From assembly GCA_947489085.1 (NCBI GenBank), contig CANLCJ010000034.1, forward strand, positions 1 to 43,196: a DNA stretch of 43,196 bases, in the 5' to 3' direction. The notes below the pieces were generated by a model. It saw only the letters and a list, made by a program, of their open reading frames with translations. It was not told where the DNA came from and did not search any database. This document shows positions 1-9,087 of the stretch, piece by piece. How positions within the stretch are numbered: the first letter of the stretch is position 1; each line of letters starts with the position of its first letter. This DNA is from an uncultured Flavobacteriaceae bacterium. Its GTDB lineage: Bacteria; Bacteroidota; Bacteroidia; Flavobacteriales; Flavobacteriaceae. The translations under genes and the position numbers were made by a program.

Positions 1-79
1 TTTAAAGTCATTATGTGAGAATAACACTTTAATATACTGAATTCCAGTATTTTATACAACTAAATTAATACCTATTTAT

Positions 80-108
80 TTGAAAATTAATGATTTATGT
101 CATTTTTG
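80..108 (+). promoter_or_regulatory. candidate promoter before the polysaccharide locus
   Basis: TTG at 80-82 and CATTTTTG at 101-108 are 18 bp apart, one base away from the Bacteroidota consensus TTG-N19-TAnnTTTG. It would give a leader of roughly 85 nt before the TTG start at 202. The rest of 1-201 holds only a weak hairpin (ATACTG 34-39, CAGTAT 45-50, then TTTTA) that could end a gene to the left. The locus could equally be read through from upstream. Confidence 0.3.
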
Positions 109-201
109 TCATGTACTAAAAAAAAAGTGACTCTAAAAAGTATAAGAGAAAAGAGGTGTAATATTAAGTAGCACAGCTTTATTTAACGTTAAAAACTAAT
201 T

Positions 202-1146
202 TTGAAAATAGTAAAACTTACATTTAATTATGAGTGGCCTTTATTTAGGCAAACTCCAAGTTTTTCTCAAGTTTGGGGAAATTATAAGTTTGTAATAGAT
301 GATAATTTAAAAGAATGCGATTACTGGATTATTTATTGCGATTATAAGTTAAAACGTGAAACAATTACTTGTCCCAAAGAACATGTAATTTTTATACCAG
401 GGGAATGTTATAATACAAGTCCTTATTTTTATAAGTCTTTCTTAAAACAATTTGGAGCTATAATTACAGTGCAGAGAGAAATAAAACATAAAAACGTAAT
501 ATATAGCCATAATGCAAATCCTTGGTTTATAAATAAGTCGTATGATGAATTAATTGACAACAGTGCCACAAAAAAAAATAAATTAATTTCGGTAATTACT
601 TCTAACAAGAATTTTACAGAGGGGCATAGAAAAAGATTAAATTTTGTCGAAATATTAAAAGCTCATTTTGGAGATCAATTGGATGTATTTGGTAGAGGAA
701 TAATGGACTTTGATGATAAATGGGAGGTGTTGTCCCAGTACAAATACTCCATAGCAATTGAGAATGATTTTTGTGAAGACTGGGTTACAGAAAAGTATTT
801 TGATTGCATTTTGGCTGAAACGGTACCAATATACTATGGATGCCCTAATATTAAATGTTATTCAAAGAATGACATTTCTGTAAAAATAGATATAAACGAA
901 CCAAAGGAAGCTATAAAAATTATAGAAGGAGCTATTAGTAATAATTTATATGAAAGCTATAAAAAAGCTCTAAAAGAGGAAAAGGTATATGTTTTAAATA
1001 ACGAGCAGTTTTTCCCTTGGATTGTAAATATTTTAAAAAAAATGGATTACAGTTTATATAAAGAGAATAGATTAAAATTAAATAAGCCATCTCGGTACAG
1101 TTTTAATATTTTAAAAAAGAAATTAAAATATCATCTCAAATTATGA
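202..1146 (+). CDS. GT10 family fucosyltransferase (alpha-1,3-type)
   Basis: Probably transfers L-fucose (or a related 6-deoxy sugar) from a GDP donor to a GlcNAc- or Glc-type acceptor in the glycan made by this locus, at the cytoplasmic face. The GT10 donor-site motif is clear at residues 180-215: KYSIAIEN, then DWVTEKYFD, then VPIYYGCP. The start is TTG. It is supported because the second GT10 of the window, at 6659, begins with a matching N-terminus (RQTP at residues 16-19 in both) from an ATG. At 314 residues it has normal bacterial length and no membrane anchor. The stop overlaps the next gene by 4 bp (ATGA), so the two are translationally coupled. Family assignment is firm. Linkage and donor are inferred, and because a ColD-type enzyme is encoded at 11990 the donor might be GDP-colitose. 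Confidence 0.9.
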   Translation: MKIVKLTFNYEWPLFRQTPSFSQVWGNYKFVIDDNLKECDYWIIYCDYKLKRETITCPKEHVIFIPGECYNTSPYFYKSFLKQFGAIITVQREIKHKNVIYSHNANPWFINKSYDELIDNSATKKNKLISVITSNKNFTEGHRKRLNFVEILKAHFGDQLDVFGRGIMDFDDKWEVLSQYKYSIAIENDFCEDWVTEKYFDCILAETVPIYYGCPNIKCYSKNDISVKIDINEPKEAIKIIEGAISNNLYESYKKALKEEKVYVLNNEQFFPWIVNILKKMDYSLYKENRLKLNKPSRYSFNILKKKLKYHLKL

Positions 1147-1817
1147 TAGTAAAAATTTTAAATTTAATTAAAAGAAAATTAAAGATAAAGACTCGAAAAC
1201 AGAAGCAGCATGAATTACAGTTTAAACGCTGTCAGCCATGGTTTAAAGCAAATGGCGATAATACTTTACGATTAGATTATCCATTAAATAAAAATGCTGT
1301 AGTTTTTGATTTAGGAGGATTTAAAGGTGAATTTGCAAATGAGATATACAATAAATACGAGTGTAATATTTATATTTTCGAACCCATATTGTCTTTCTAT
1401 GAACTAATAAAAGAGAAGTTTACTTTTACAGAAAAAGTAAAGCCATTTCAATATGGTTTAGCTGGAAAAGATGCGGAAATGCAAATAAGTTTAACAGACA
1501 ATTCGTCTTCAGTATATATAAAATCAAAAACAACAGAGACAATTAAACTTAAATCTATAGTGAGTTTTATCAAAGCGCATTCGATTCAGCATATAGATTT
1601 AATAAAAATAAATATCGAAGGAGGAGAATATGATGTTTTAGAATCATTAATAGAAAATAATATGTTGACACGCTTTACAGATATTCAAATTCAGTTCCAT
1701 GACTTTATAATCCCAAATGCAAAACAAAGAATGCAAAGTATTCAAAAAGAATTAGCCAAAACTCATAAGCTAACATATCAATATGAGTTTGTTTGGGAAA
1801 ATTGGACTCTAAAATAA
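1143..1817 (+). CDS. FkbM family SAM-dependent methyltransferase
   Basis: Likely O-methylates a sugar of the glycan or a lipid-linked intermediate. The SAM-binding motif is visible at about residues 53-62 (VFDLGGFKGEF), followed by the acidic loop IFEP near residue 78. The FkbM-type segment DLIKINIEGGEYDVLE lies near residues 152-167. The 224-residue length fits the family. The start ATG sits inside the stop of the preceding GT10 gene (ATGA), so both belong to the same transcript. FkbM proteins are common in capsule, O-antigen and flagellin glycan loci; the methylated position cannot be read from the sequence. Confidence 0.85.
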   Translation: MIVKILNLIKRKLKIKTRKQKQHELQFKRCQPWFKANGDNTLRLDYPLNKNAVVFDLGGFKGEFANEIYNKYECNIYIFEPILSFYELIKEKFTFTEKVKPFQYGLAGKDAEMQISLTDNSSSVYIKSKTTETIKLKSIVSFIKAHSIQHIDLIKINIEGGEYDVLESLIENNMLTRFTDIQIQFHDFIIPNAKQRMQSIQKELAKTHKLTYQYEFVWENWTLK

Positions 1818-1822
1818 TAATT

Positions 1823-2644
1823 TTGATAGTTGTAAAACTAATAGGAGGATTAGGAAATCAGATGTTTCAGTATGCAGCAGCTAAAGCATTGGCATTAGAA
1901 AAAAACCAAAATTTATACCTAGATACCAGTGCATTTAAAAATTACGATTTACACGCTTATGGCTTGCATCACTTTAATATAAGAGAAAAAAAGCATAAGC
2001 AACAACCTAAATGGTACAGAAAGATTCAAAATAAGTTAAAGCGTGTTACTACTTATAATGAAACGTCATTCCGATTTAATGCTAAGATTTTTGAAATTAA
2101 AACGAAGCATGTATTTTTAAATGGATACTTTCAATCGGAAGCTTATTTTCTAAAGTATAGAGAGCGTCTTTTAGAAGATTTTAAAATAACATCTGAGTTT
2201 AAATCAGAAACTAAAGCATTGCTCAAGGATATAAGCATTACAAATGCGATATCTATTCATATTAGAAGAGGCGATTTTTTAAAACATCACGTTCACAACA
2301 CGTCTAAAGAAGACTATTATAAAGCCGCAATGCAATACATTGAAAATAAAATAGAAAACCCAACCTATTACGTGTTTTCCGATGATATGGAATGGGTGAA
2401 AACTAATTTTAAAACCAATTACAAAACCATTTATGTAGATTTTAATGATGCTTTAACAGGATTTGAAGATTTAAAATTAATGTCGCATTGCCAACATAAT
2501 ATAATTGCCAATAGTAGTTTTAGTTGGTGGTCTGCATGGTTAAATACATATCCTAATAAAATCGTAATTGCTCCAGAACACTGGTTTAATGGAGATCAAT
2601 ACGATTATACAGATGTTGTGCCTAAAAGTTGGATAAAGATATAA
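1823..2644 (+). CDS. GT11 family glycosyltransferase (alpha-1,2-fucosyltransferase type)
   Basis: GT11 signature motifs are present: the N-terminal GGLGNQMFQYA, the central HIRRGDF that binds the GDP-sugar, YYVFSDD, and NSSFSWWSAWL near the C-terminus. Enzymes of this family usually move fucose to the 2-OH of galactose; some GT11 enzymes, such as WbgN of E. coli O55, are colitosyltransferases. The open frame extends to an ATG at 1793, which would overlap the FkbM gene by 25 bp and add ten residues (MGKLDSKIII) not typical of the family. The TTG at 1823 gives the standard start MIVVKLIGGLGNQ, lies 5 bp after the previous stop and makes a 273-residue protein. I prefer it. Donor (fucose or colitose) is unresolved. 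Confidence 0.88.
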   Translation: MIVVKLIGGLGNQMFQYAAAKALALEKNQNLYLDTSAFKNYDLHAYGLHHFNIREKKHKQQPKWYRKIQNKLKRVTTYNETSFRFNAKIFEIKTKHVFLNGYFQSEAYFLKYRERLLEDFKITSEFKSETKALLKDISITNAISIHIRRGDFLKHHVHNTSKEDYYKAAMQYIENKIENPTYYVFSDDMEWVKTNFKTNYKTIYVDFNDALTGFEDLKLMSHCQHNIIANSSFSWWSAWLNTYPNKIVIAPEHWFNGDQYDYTDVVPKSWIKI

Positions 2645-2652
2645 CTACAACT

Positions 2653-3672
2653 ATGGCTAATTTACCACTTGTAACGGTTTTACTACCAACATACAATTGC
2701 GAGTTGTATGTTAAAGACGCTGTACAAAGTATTTTAAAGCAAACCTATTCTAATTTTGAATGTATTATTATAGACGATTGCAGTACAGATAAAACAGTGG
2801 AGATTCTAAAGTCTTTTTCTGATAGAAGAATTAAGCTAATTGAAAAGCCTAAAAACTCAGGTTACACCAATAGTTTAAATTATGGATTAACGATAGCACA
2901 AGGCAAGTATATTGCTAGAATGGATGGTGATGATATAAGTTTGCCTACACGATTTGAAAAGCAAGTTGCATTGTTTGAAGCGAATCCTAAATTAGTAGTT
3001 TGCGGTTCTGTGTTTCAAATTATAGATTCGGATCAAGTTATTTTTAAACCAGAAACCCATGAAGATATTAAATTAGAGCTACTAAAAGACTCAGCCATAG
3101 GGCACCCAACAGCAATGTTGAGAGCTTCAGTGTTAAAAACACATAATATAAGTTACGATACATCTAAAGAACCAGCAGAAGATTATGACCTCTGGGTGAG
3201 ATTACTTAAGTATGGTGTTTTTTATAATATTCAAGAGGTTTTATTTTTATATCGTATTCACGAAGGACAAGTATCTATAACCAAAAAAGAAAAACAAAGA
3301 ACAAAAGCGAGTGAGTCACGCTTTAAAATGTTATCCTATTTTAACGTTCCTCTAAATGAAGCACAAAAAGAGGCTTATATAAACTTGTTTTCTTATACTA
3401 AGAAAGTGAAATCAAGGGATATTCAACAATTTATAGGGCTAAGAGATGCGGTTAATAGTTCTCTTACTAATTTTATAAATAAACGAGACGTACGACAATT
3501 ATTGAAAGTATATGAAACAATAGCAGTAAGACAATGTTTTTTAGGGGCTAAAGCGTATAATTTTAAATTATATTTTGATTATGCGAGATTAAAACGAAAA
3601 TTGGATTACCGTTTAAGTACTATTGAAGAGTCGAAATTACTAATCAAATCGATATTACACAAAGGTAACTAA
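2653..3672 (+). CDS. GT2 family glycosyltransferase
   Basis: GT-A fold inverting glycosyltransferase. From the ATG at 2653 it starts MANLPLVTVLLPTYN. The nucleotide-binding IIIDDCSTDKT follows near residue 40 and the metal-binding ARMDGDD near residue 90 (DxD-type), then an acceptor-side EDYDLWVRL near residue 180. The frame is open to a TTG at 2629 inside the preceding gene; the ATG after the GT11 stop is the more natural start (339 residues). The stop shares one base with the next ATG (TAATG). It adds one sugar to the lipid-linked repeat; the sugar is unknown. Confidence 0.87.
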   Translation: MANLPLVTVLLPTYNCELYVKDAVQSILKQTYSNFECIIIDDCSTDKTVEILKSFSDRRIKLIEKPKNSGYTNSLNYGLTIAQGKYIARMDGDDISLPTRFEKQVALFEANPKLVVCGSVFQIIDSDQVIFKPETHEDIKLELLKDSAIGHPTAMLRASVLKTHNISYDTSKEPAEDYDLWVRLLKYGVFYNIQEVLFLYRIHEGQVSITKKEKQRTKASESRFKMLSYFNVPLNEAQKEAYINLFSYTKKVKSRDIQQFIGLRDAVNSSLTNFINKRDVRQLLKVYETIAVRQCFLGAKAYNFKLYFDYARLKRKLDYRLSTIEESKLLIKSILHKGN

Positions 3673-4616
3673 TGGTTTCTATTATTATTCCCATATACAA
3701 TCGTGAAACTTTAATACAGGAAACTATCCAGTCTATTAAAGCGCAGACCTATACTAATTGGGAATGTATTATTGTTGATGATGGTAGTACAGATAATACC
3801 GTAAATTATACAAAGGAGTTAATAGAAGGCGATTTACGATTTCAACTATATGAAAGACCAATCGAAATCATAAAAGGACCAAGTGCATGTAGAAATTATG
3901 CATTTAAAAAAGCAAAAGGAGATTATATTCAGTTTTTTGATAGTGATGATATTATGCATCCAGAGCATTTGCAGCTTAAAAAAAAACGTATCAAAAATAA
4001 TGATGCAGTAGTTTGTAAACTAAGAGATTTTACTGGTGAATTTAGGGGAGAGAGCTTTTATGAACCATCACCAAATATATCTAAGCCAGATAATAACTTT
4101 GAAGCTTTTCTAATAGGAGCGTTTCCTATGATGATGGTGGCGCCTTTATGGAAGAAAGCAACATTACAAAAGTATATGCCGATTCGAGAAGATTTACATA
4201 TTCTTGAAGATCACGAATTGTATGCAAGAGTACTTTCAGAAGAAAAAAATATAGCAGTAATAAATAAGGATTTAATATTCTATCGCATAGGGGAGGCGTC
4301 ATCTACCAATTCATTTTATACAAATGTAGCGTATGGTTTAACGTCTTATATTGAAGCAAAAAAAACCGTATTAAAATTATCTCAAAAAAAAACAGTAAAA
4401 TTAGCAGTCCTAAAAATGACATTAGGTTTTTTTAGACAAGCATTGGCCGAACGTAATTTTAGTGCAGCACGCATATGTTTATACTTTATAAGAGAACAAA
4501 AGTTATGTTATAATTTTAATCTGAGGTTGAAATGTTTTAGAATTCGTTTTTTTTATATCCTTTTTAGAGTAGTTAAAAAAGGAGACACTAAATTTAAACC
4601 ACTTTTTAAACTGTAA
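3672..4616 (+). CDS. GT2 family glycosyltransferase
   Basis: GT-A fold enzyme with MVSIIIPIYNRE at the N-terminus, IIVDDGSTDNT near residues 34-45, a DxD-like FFDSDD near residue 94, and EDHELYARVL near residue 190. The C-terminal 80 residues are basic and hydrophobic, as expected for peripheral membrane attachment. Length is 314 residues. It is coupled to the preceding GT2 through a TAATG overlap and lies 1 bp before the next gene. The two adjacent GT2 enzymes differ enough that they probably add different sugars. Specificity cannot be deduced. Confidence 0.87.
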   Translation: MVSIIIPIYNRETLIQETIQSIKAQTYTNWECIIVDDGSTDNTVNYTKELIEGDLRFQLYERPIEIIKGPSACRNYAFKKAKGDYIQFFDSDDIMHPEHLQLKKKRIKNNDAVVCKLRDFTGEFRGESFYEPSPNISKPDNNFEAFLIGAFPMMMVAPLWKKATLQKYMPIREDLHILEDHELYARVLSEEKNIAVINKDLIFYRIGEASSTNSFYTNVAYGLTSYIEAKKTVLKLSQKKTVKLAVLKMTLGFFRQALAERNFSAARICLYFIREQKLCYNFNLRLKCFRIRFFYILFRVVKKGDTKFKPLFKL

Positions 4617-4617
4617 T

Positions 4618-5769
4618 ATGAGAATTTTAACTGTAGCCATACCCAACCACCACTTTTTTCAATGGGTTAACCAATTGAAGGATTCTGGCTATGAGGTTTT
4701 TTGGTTTGATATTACAGATGGAGGCCCAGAATCACCAAAAATTCCTTGGGTAAAGCAAATAAAAGGTTGGAAACTAAAATGGGATTTTCCTTTTAGAGTA
4801 GGTGTAAAGAATAAGTTACCAAGGTTATACAGTTTTATACAGAAGTTAAATACAAATCACTTAGAAAGTAGCTTTCAAGATGTTCTGGATAGCATACAAC
4901 CAGATATAGTACATTGTTTTGAAATGACTTTAGTAGGTTTACCTCTATTGAAAATTATGCAAAATAACACTATTCCCTTAATCTATTCTTCGTGGGGGAG
5001 TGACATGTTTAACTCCAAGAATATGGGCATAACAGATGCTCAGGTAGCTGTTTTTCTAAATCGTGTAGATTATTTAATCACAGATTGTAAAAGAGATTTT
5101 GAAATAGCCAAGACAAAAGGATTCGATACTACGTTTTTAGGCGTCTATCCCGGTAATGGAGGTATAAGCATAGACCCAAAATTAATTTTAGAAATTGAAA
5201 AAAGAGACATTATACTTTTTAAAGGCTATCAATATGATGTTGGAGAGGCTATACAGGTTGCTAAAGCTTTAGAATTAGTGCCATTAGGTCTTTTAAAAAA
5301 CAAAATAATAGTTGTATACAGTGCAGATAAAGCCGTTGAAACATACATAAGAACCTCTCAGTTTTTTAAACAATTGCATTATAAAATTTATTCAAGGGGG
5401 AAACATGTTCCAAACCAAGATTTATTGCGTATAATGGGGAAAAGTGTTATACATATTGGGAATAACACATCCGATGGGATGCCAAACACATTGTTGGAAG
5501 CCATGGGAATGGGTGCCTTTCCAATTCAATCGAATCCAGGGGGAGCGTCTGCAGAAGTAATATCTAATAATGAAAACGGATTTTTAATTGAAAACCCAAT
5601 AGATGTAGCACACATTGCAATATTGTTAGAAAAAGCTCTAAAAAATCAAGAACTTAGAATTAAAGCAAAGAAATACAATGTGCCATATATAGAAAACAAT
5701 TATAATCGTATAACTTTGGCTTCAAAAATCGAAAGCTTATACAAACAAGTAATTGTAGATTCCAAATAA
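4618..5769 (+). CDS. GT4-type (GT-B fold) glycosyltransferase
   Basis: A retaining GT-B enzyme of 383 residues. The N-terminal domain starts MRILTVAIPNHHFF and contains PDIVHCFEM near residue 98 and YSSWGSDMF near residue 125. The C-terminal nucleotide-sugar domain holds the GT4-like segment with SDGMPNTLLEAMGMGAFPI around residues 283-301, followed by NPGGASAEVI and NGFLIE. The E of LLEAM is the usual donor-contacting glutamate. The gene shares one base with the start of the next. It probably extends the same oligosaccharide; substrate unknown. Confidence 0.85.
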   Translation: MRILTVAIPNHHFFQWVNQLKDSGYEVFWFDITDGGPESPKIPWVKQIKGWKLKWDFPFRVGVKNKLPRLYSFIQKLNTNHLESSFQDVLDSIQPDIVHCFEMTLVGLPLLKIMQNNTIPLIYSSWGSDMFNSKNMGITDAQVAVFLNRVDYLITDCKRDFEIAKTKGFDTTFLGVYPGNGGISIDPKLILEIEKRDIILFKGYQYDVGEAIQVAKALELVPLGLLKNKIIVVYSADKAVETYIRTSQFFKQLHYKIYSRGKHVPNQDLLRIMGKSVIHIGNNTSDGMPNTLLEAMGMGAFPIQSNPGGASAEVISNNENGFLIENPIDVAHIAILLEKALKNQELRIKAKKYNVPYIENNYNRITLASKIESLYKQVIVDSK

Positions 5770-6647
5770 TGAAAATAACATTTCTTATTGTAACAAAAAA
5801 TAGAGCTAGAGATTTAACCATAACGCTGCATAAACTTAAAACACTAATAGAAGCTTCTACACATGAAGTATTAGTGTTTATAGACGGTTGTAAAGACACA
5901 GAGACCTTAATTGATAAATTTCATTGGGTAAAATGGATGATATCACCTAAAAGCATAAGCGCTTCTCCAGCAAGACATAAACTTTACAAGGAAGCCAAAG
6001 GAGATATACTTATAGGTTTGGATGACGATGCCCACCCTATAAGTCCAAATTTTATAAATGAAATATTATCTCATTTTAGAAAGCACAGAAATACAGCTAT
6101 TCTGGCATTTCAAGAGGTAAGGGGTATATTCGCCGCAGACGAAGAAGCCCTGTTAGAGTTAAAAAGTAAAGAAACTTACAAGACTAACGATTTTGTCGGT
6201 TGCGGTTTTGCAGTAAGGCAAAGCGTTTATAAAAAAACTAGAGGATTTCCAACCTGGGTAGACATCTATGGAGAAGAATCTGCATTAGCGATAGAAGTTC
6301 TAGATCTGGGGTACGATATAATATACCAACCAGAAATAGCTGTAAACCATAGAGTAAATGTAGAAAAGCGAAAAAAAATAGGAAGAAATTATTTTAGGTT
6401 TGAGCATCAATTTAAAAACACGATAAGGTTTTACATTATATACTACCCAAACCCTATTTTGAAACTAGGAAAAATTTTATGGCATAATTTTAAAACATAC
6501 GCTGTTTTAGATAAAAGATACTTGAAAAGTTATTTTAAAATAGTATTGCAACAAATATACCATTTGCCATATATTTTAAAACATCGAAAACCAGTAGCGA
6601 AAGCCACCATACATAAAAGAATACAATTAAAAGGTTTAAAATATTGA
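5769..6647 (+). CDS. GT2 family glycosyltransferase
   Basis: Protein of 292 residues beginning MKITFLIVTKNRARDL, typical of the GT2 A family. VLVFIDGCKDTE follows near residues 35-46, the metal-binding LIGLDDDAHP near residues 80-90, and FVGCGFAVRQ plus a GEESALAIEVLDLGYDI segment near residues 168-183. The EESALAIEV part is the acceptor-side acidic motif of GT2 enzymes. It starts on the last base of the preceding stop (TAATG) and sits 11 bp before the second GT10 gene. Substrate unknown. Confidence 0.85.
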   Translation: MKITFLIVTKNRARDLTITLHKLKTLIEASTHEVLVFIDGCKDTETLIDKFHWVKWMISPKSISASPARHKLYKEAKGDILIGLDDDAHPISPNFINEILSHFRKHRNTAILAFQEVRGIFAADEEALLELKSKETYKTNDFVGCGFAVRQSVYKKTRGFPTWVDIYGEESALAIEVLDLGYDIIYQPEIAVNHRVNVEKRKKIGRNYFRFEHQFKNTIRFYIIYYPNPILKLGKILWHNFKTYAVLDKRYLKSYFKIVLQQIYHLPYILKHRKPVAKATIHKRIQLKGLKY

Positions 6648-6658
6648 TCTAAATAGAT

Positions 6659-7639
6659 ATGTTAGTAAAAATATGTAGGTATTACAAGTATCCAGATATT
6701 AAACGCCAAACACCAAACATGTCTTTTACTTGGGGAGACATAGAGTTTACAGAGGCAGACGTGGACGAATGTGACTTTTTGGTAATTCTAGACTACCCAA
6801 AGCATGATTTTAAGGTAAAGGTTAATAAAAACAATATTTTACATATTTGTTTAGAGCCAGCAAACGAAATTTCTAAATACAGGCAGTACGCAAACAAACA
6901 AGTTGCACTAATTTATAATCAGATACGTAATAGAGGAAAATTCGTAAAATCTCACCCAGTATTACCATGGCATTTAGATAAAACCTACGATTACTTTAAA
7001 AAATTAAAACCTAGTGATTTACAAAAAGAAAACAAAATAGCTTGGGTTACTAGTAATCAACGTACATCAATACAACATAATAAAAGAATGGATTTCTTAG
7101 ACTCTATTATAGACTTGCCATTTATGGACATTTGTGGTAGAGGTATAAAAGCAGTAGAAAGCAAATGGGACGTTATGAAAACCGCAAAATATGCAATTGC
7201 TTACGAAAACTTTAAAAACCCATACAATTGGACCGAGAAAATATCAGACTGTTTTTTAAGTTACACAATACCACTATACTTTGGTTGTGAGCGTATAGAA
7301 GATTATTTCCCAAAAGAAGCTGTAATACAAATAGACCCCACAGATAAGCACATCAAGAAGTTTTTGCGAGAAACAGTAACATCAAAAAATTATAAACATC
7401 GAATTGAAGCTTTAGTAGAAGCAAGGAATTTGTTTTTAGATCGATACCAACTTTTTCCGTTTCTGGCAAATCAAATTCAAGCTACAGTATCAAGAGAAGG
7501 TATTTATAATACCTCAAAATTAAAGGAAGAATTTAGTTTTAAAGGCGGTAACGCTTACTTCGATAATTATCCTGTAATATTGGACGCAAAAAGACTGATT
7601 AGAAAAGCGAAAGCAAAGTTAAAAACTAAATTAAAGTAA
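6659..7639 (+). CDS. GT10 family fucosyltransferase (second copy)
   Basis: Second GT10 enzyme of the locus, 326 residues. The donor motif lies at residues 176-210 (KYAIAYENF, WTEKISDCF, TIPLYFGC), and IDICGRG-like MDICGRG at about 156-162 matches VFGRG of the copy at 202. The two proteins share architecture but are diverged, so they are paralogues with probably different acceptors, not a recent duplication. Lys/Arg-rich C-terminus (KRLIRKAKAKLKTKLK) suggests peripheral membrane binding, as in Helicobacter alpha-1,3-fucosyltransferases. ATG start, 11 bp after the previous gene. Confidence 0.9.
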   Translation: MLVKICRYYKYPDIKRQTPNMSFTWGDIEFTEADVDECDFLVILDYPKHDFKVKVNKNNILHICLEPANEISKYRQYANKQVALIYNQIRNRGKFVKSHPVLPWHLDKTYDYFKKLKPSDLQKENKIAWVTSNQRTSIQHNKRMDFLDSIIDLPFMDICGRGIKAVESKWDVMKTAKYAIAYENFKNPYNWTEKISDCFLSYTIPLYFGCERIEDYFPKEAVIQIDPTDKHIKKFLRETVTSKNYKHRIEALVEARNLFLDRYQLFPFLANQIQATVSREGIYNTSKLKEEFSFKGGNAYFDNYPVILDAKRLIRKAKAKLKTKLK

Positions 7640-7644
7640 ATTAA

Positions 7645-9084
7645 ATGCTTTTTAATTCCATAGACTTTGCAATATTTCTTCCATTGGTATTTATACTCTA
7701 TTGGAGTATTAATAAGTACAATTTAAAGTTTCAAAATGCATTACTGGTCTTGGCAAGTTACGTGTTTTATGGTTGGTGGGATTGGAGATTTTTAACCTTA
7801 ATTATATTTAGCTCTCTAATAGACTATATAATAGGCGTGAAATTAGGAGAGATTAAAAACAAGAGTAAACGTAAAGCATTACTGTGGATTAGTATTTTAA
7901 TTAACCTAGGAATCTTAACTACGTTTAAATACTATAACTTTTTTGTTGATAATTTTGTGAGTGCATTTTCTTGGTTTGGAAAAGATATAAAACCAAATAC
8001 GCTAGATGTTATTTTGCCAGTAGGGATTAGCTTCTATACATTTCAAACCTTAAGTTATACTATTGATGTGTATCGTAAAAAGTTAAAACCAACCAAGCAC
8101 ATCATATCTTTTTTGGCTTTTGTTAGTTTTTTTCCGCAATTGGTGGCAGGGCCTATAGAACGCGCCACACATTTACTGCCTCAATTTTACAAAAAACGAC
8201 AATTCCACTATTCAAAAGCCATTAACGGTTGTAAACAAATGCTCTGGGGTTTTTTTAAGAAAATAGTTATCGCAGACACCTGTGCGCAATATGTAAATAT
8301 AATATTTGAGAATTATCAGGATTATTCAGGAAGCACACTGTTTGTAGGCGCACTGTTCTTTACATTTCAAATTTATGGAGATTTCTCGGGGTATTCAGAT
8401 ATTGCCATAGGCACATCTAGATTGTTTGGATTCGATTTACAGCAAAATTTTGCATTTCCATATTTTTCAAGAGATATTGCAGAATTTTGGAGACGCTGGC
8501 ATATCTCACTATCAACATGGTTTAGAGACTATTTATATATTCCCTTAGGAGGAAGTAAAGGAGGCAATTGGACGAAAATACGAAACACATTCCTTATTTT
8601 TTTAGTGAGTGGTTTTTGGCATGGTGCAAATTGGACATTTATAGTATGGGGAGGCTTAAATGCTATATATTTTTTACCATTACAACTTACCAAGCGCAAT
8701 AGGAATAACTTAAAAATTGTAGCTTACAACCGCATGTTTCCAAGTGCTAAAGACATAGTTAGAATTTTTATAACCTTCAGTTTAACAGTAGTAGCATGGA
8801 TATTTTTTAGAGCAAAAACAGTAGCTATAGCAGTTGATTATATAGAAAAATTAGTTTCTAAAAGTTTATTTAGTATTCCTGAAATTAGACCTACAAACGT
8901 ATTAGCTTTCATTGTATTTTTCATGGGGGTTGAATGGGTAGGGCGTCGACAAAAGTACGCTTTAGAAACCATCTTAATAAATCAAACAAAAGCATTACGT
9001 TGGGGATTTTACTTTTTTTTATTAGCAGTAATATTAATGTACAGTAACACAGCACAACAAGAATTTATATATTTTCAGTTTTAA
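7645..9084 (+). CDS. MBOAT family membrane O-acyltransferase (AlgI/DltB-like)
   Basis: Polytopic membrane protein of 479 residues. It carries the MBOAT hallmarks FWRRWHISLSTWFRDYLYIPLGG (H286) and the catalytic SGFWHGANW (H326). YTFQTLSYTIDVYR near 131-144 and PQLVAGPIERA near 164-174 are also family typical. In AlgI systems such a protein passes acetyl groups across the membrane to an SGNH-type partner that acetylates the exported polysaccharide. The next gene, 3 bp downstream, encodes such a partner. The pair therefore probably O-acetylates the polymer of this locus at the periplasmic side. Confidence 0.93.
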   Translation: MLFNSIDFAIFLPLVFILYWSINKYNLKFQNALLVLASYVFYGWWDWRFLTLIIFSSLIDYIIGVKLGEIKNKSKRKALLWISILINLGILTTFKYYNFFVDNFVSAFSWFGKDIKPNTLDVILPVGISFYTFQTLSYTIDVYRKKLKPTKHIISFLAFVSFFPQLVAGPIERATHLLPQFYKKRQFHYSKAINGCKQMLWGFFKKIVIADTCAQYVNIIFENYQDYSGSTLFVGALFFTFQIYGDFSGYSDIAIGTSRLFGFDLQQNFAFPYFSRDIAEFWRRWHISLSTWFRDYLYIPLGGSKGGNWTKIRNTFLIFLVSGFWHGANWTFIVWGGLNAIYFLPLQLTKRNRNNLKIVAYNRMFPSAKDIVRIFITFSLTVVAWIFFRAKTVAIAVDYIEKLVSKSLFSIPEIRPTNVLAFIVFFMGVEWVGRRQKYALETILINQTKALRWGFYFFLLAVILMYSNTAQQEFIYFQF

Positions 9085-9087
9085 AAA

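Noticed and set aside
121-128. Homopolymer A runs as functional repeats
   Set aside because: Short A and T runs are frequent throughout this AT-rich window and show no pattern here.
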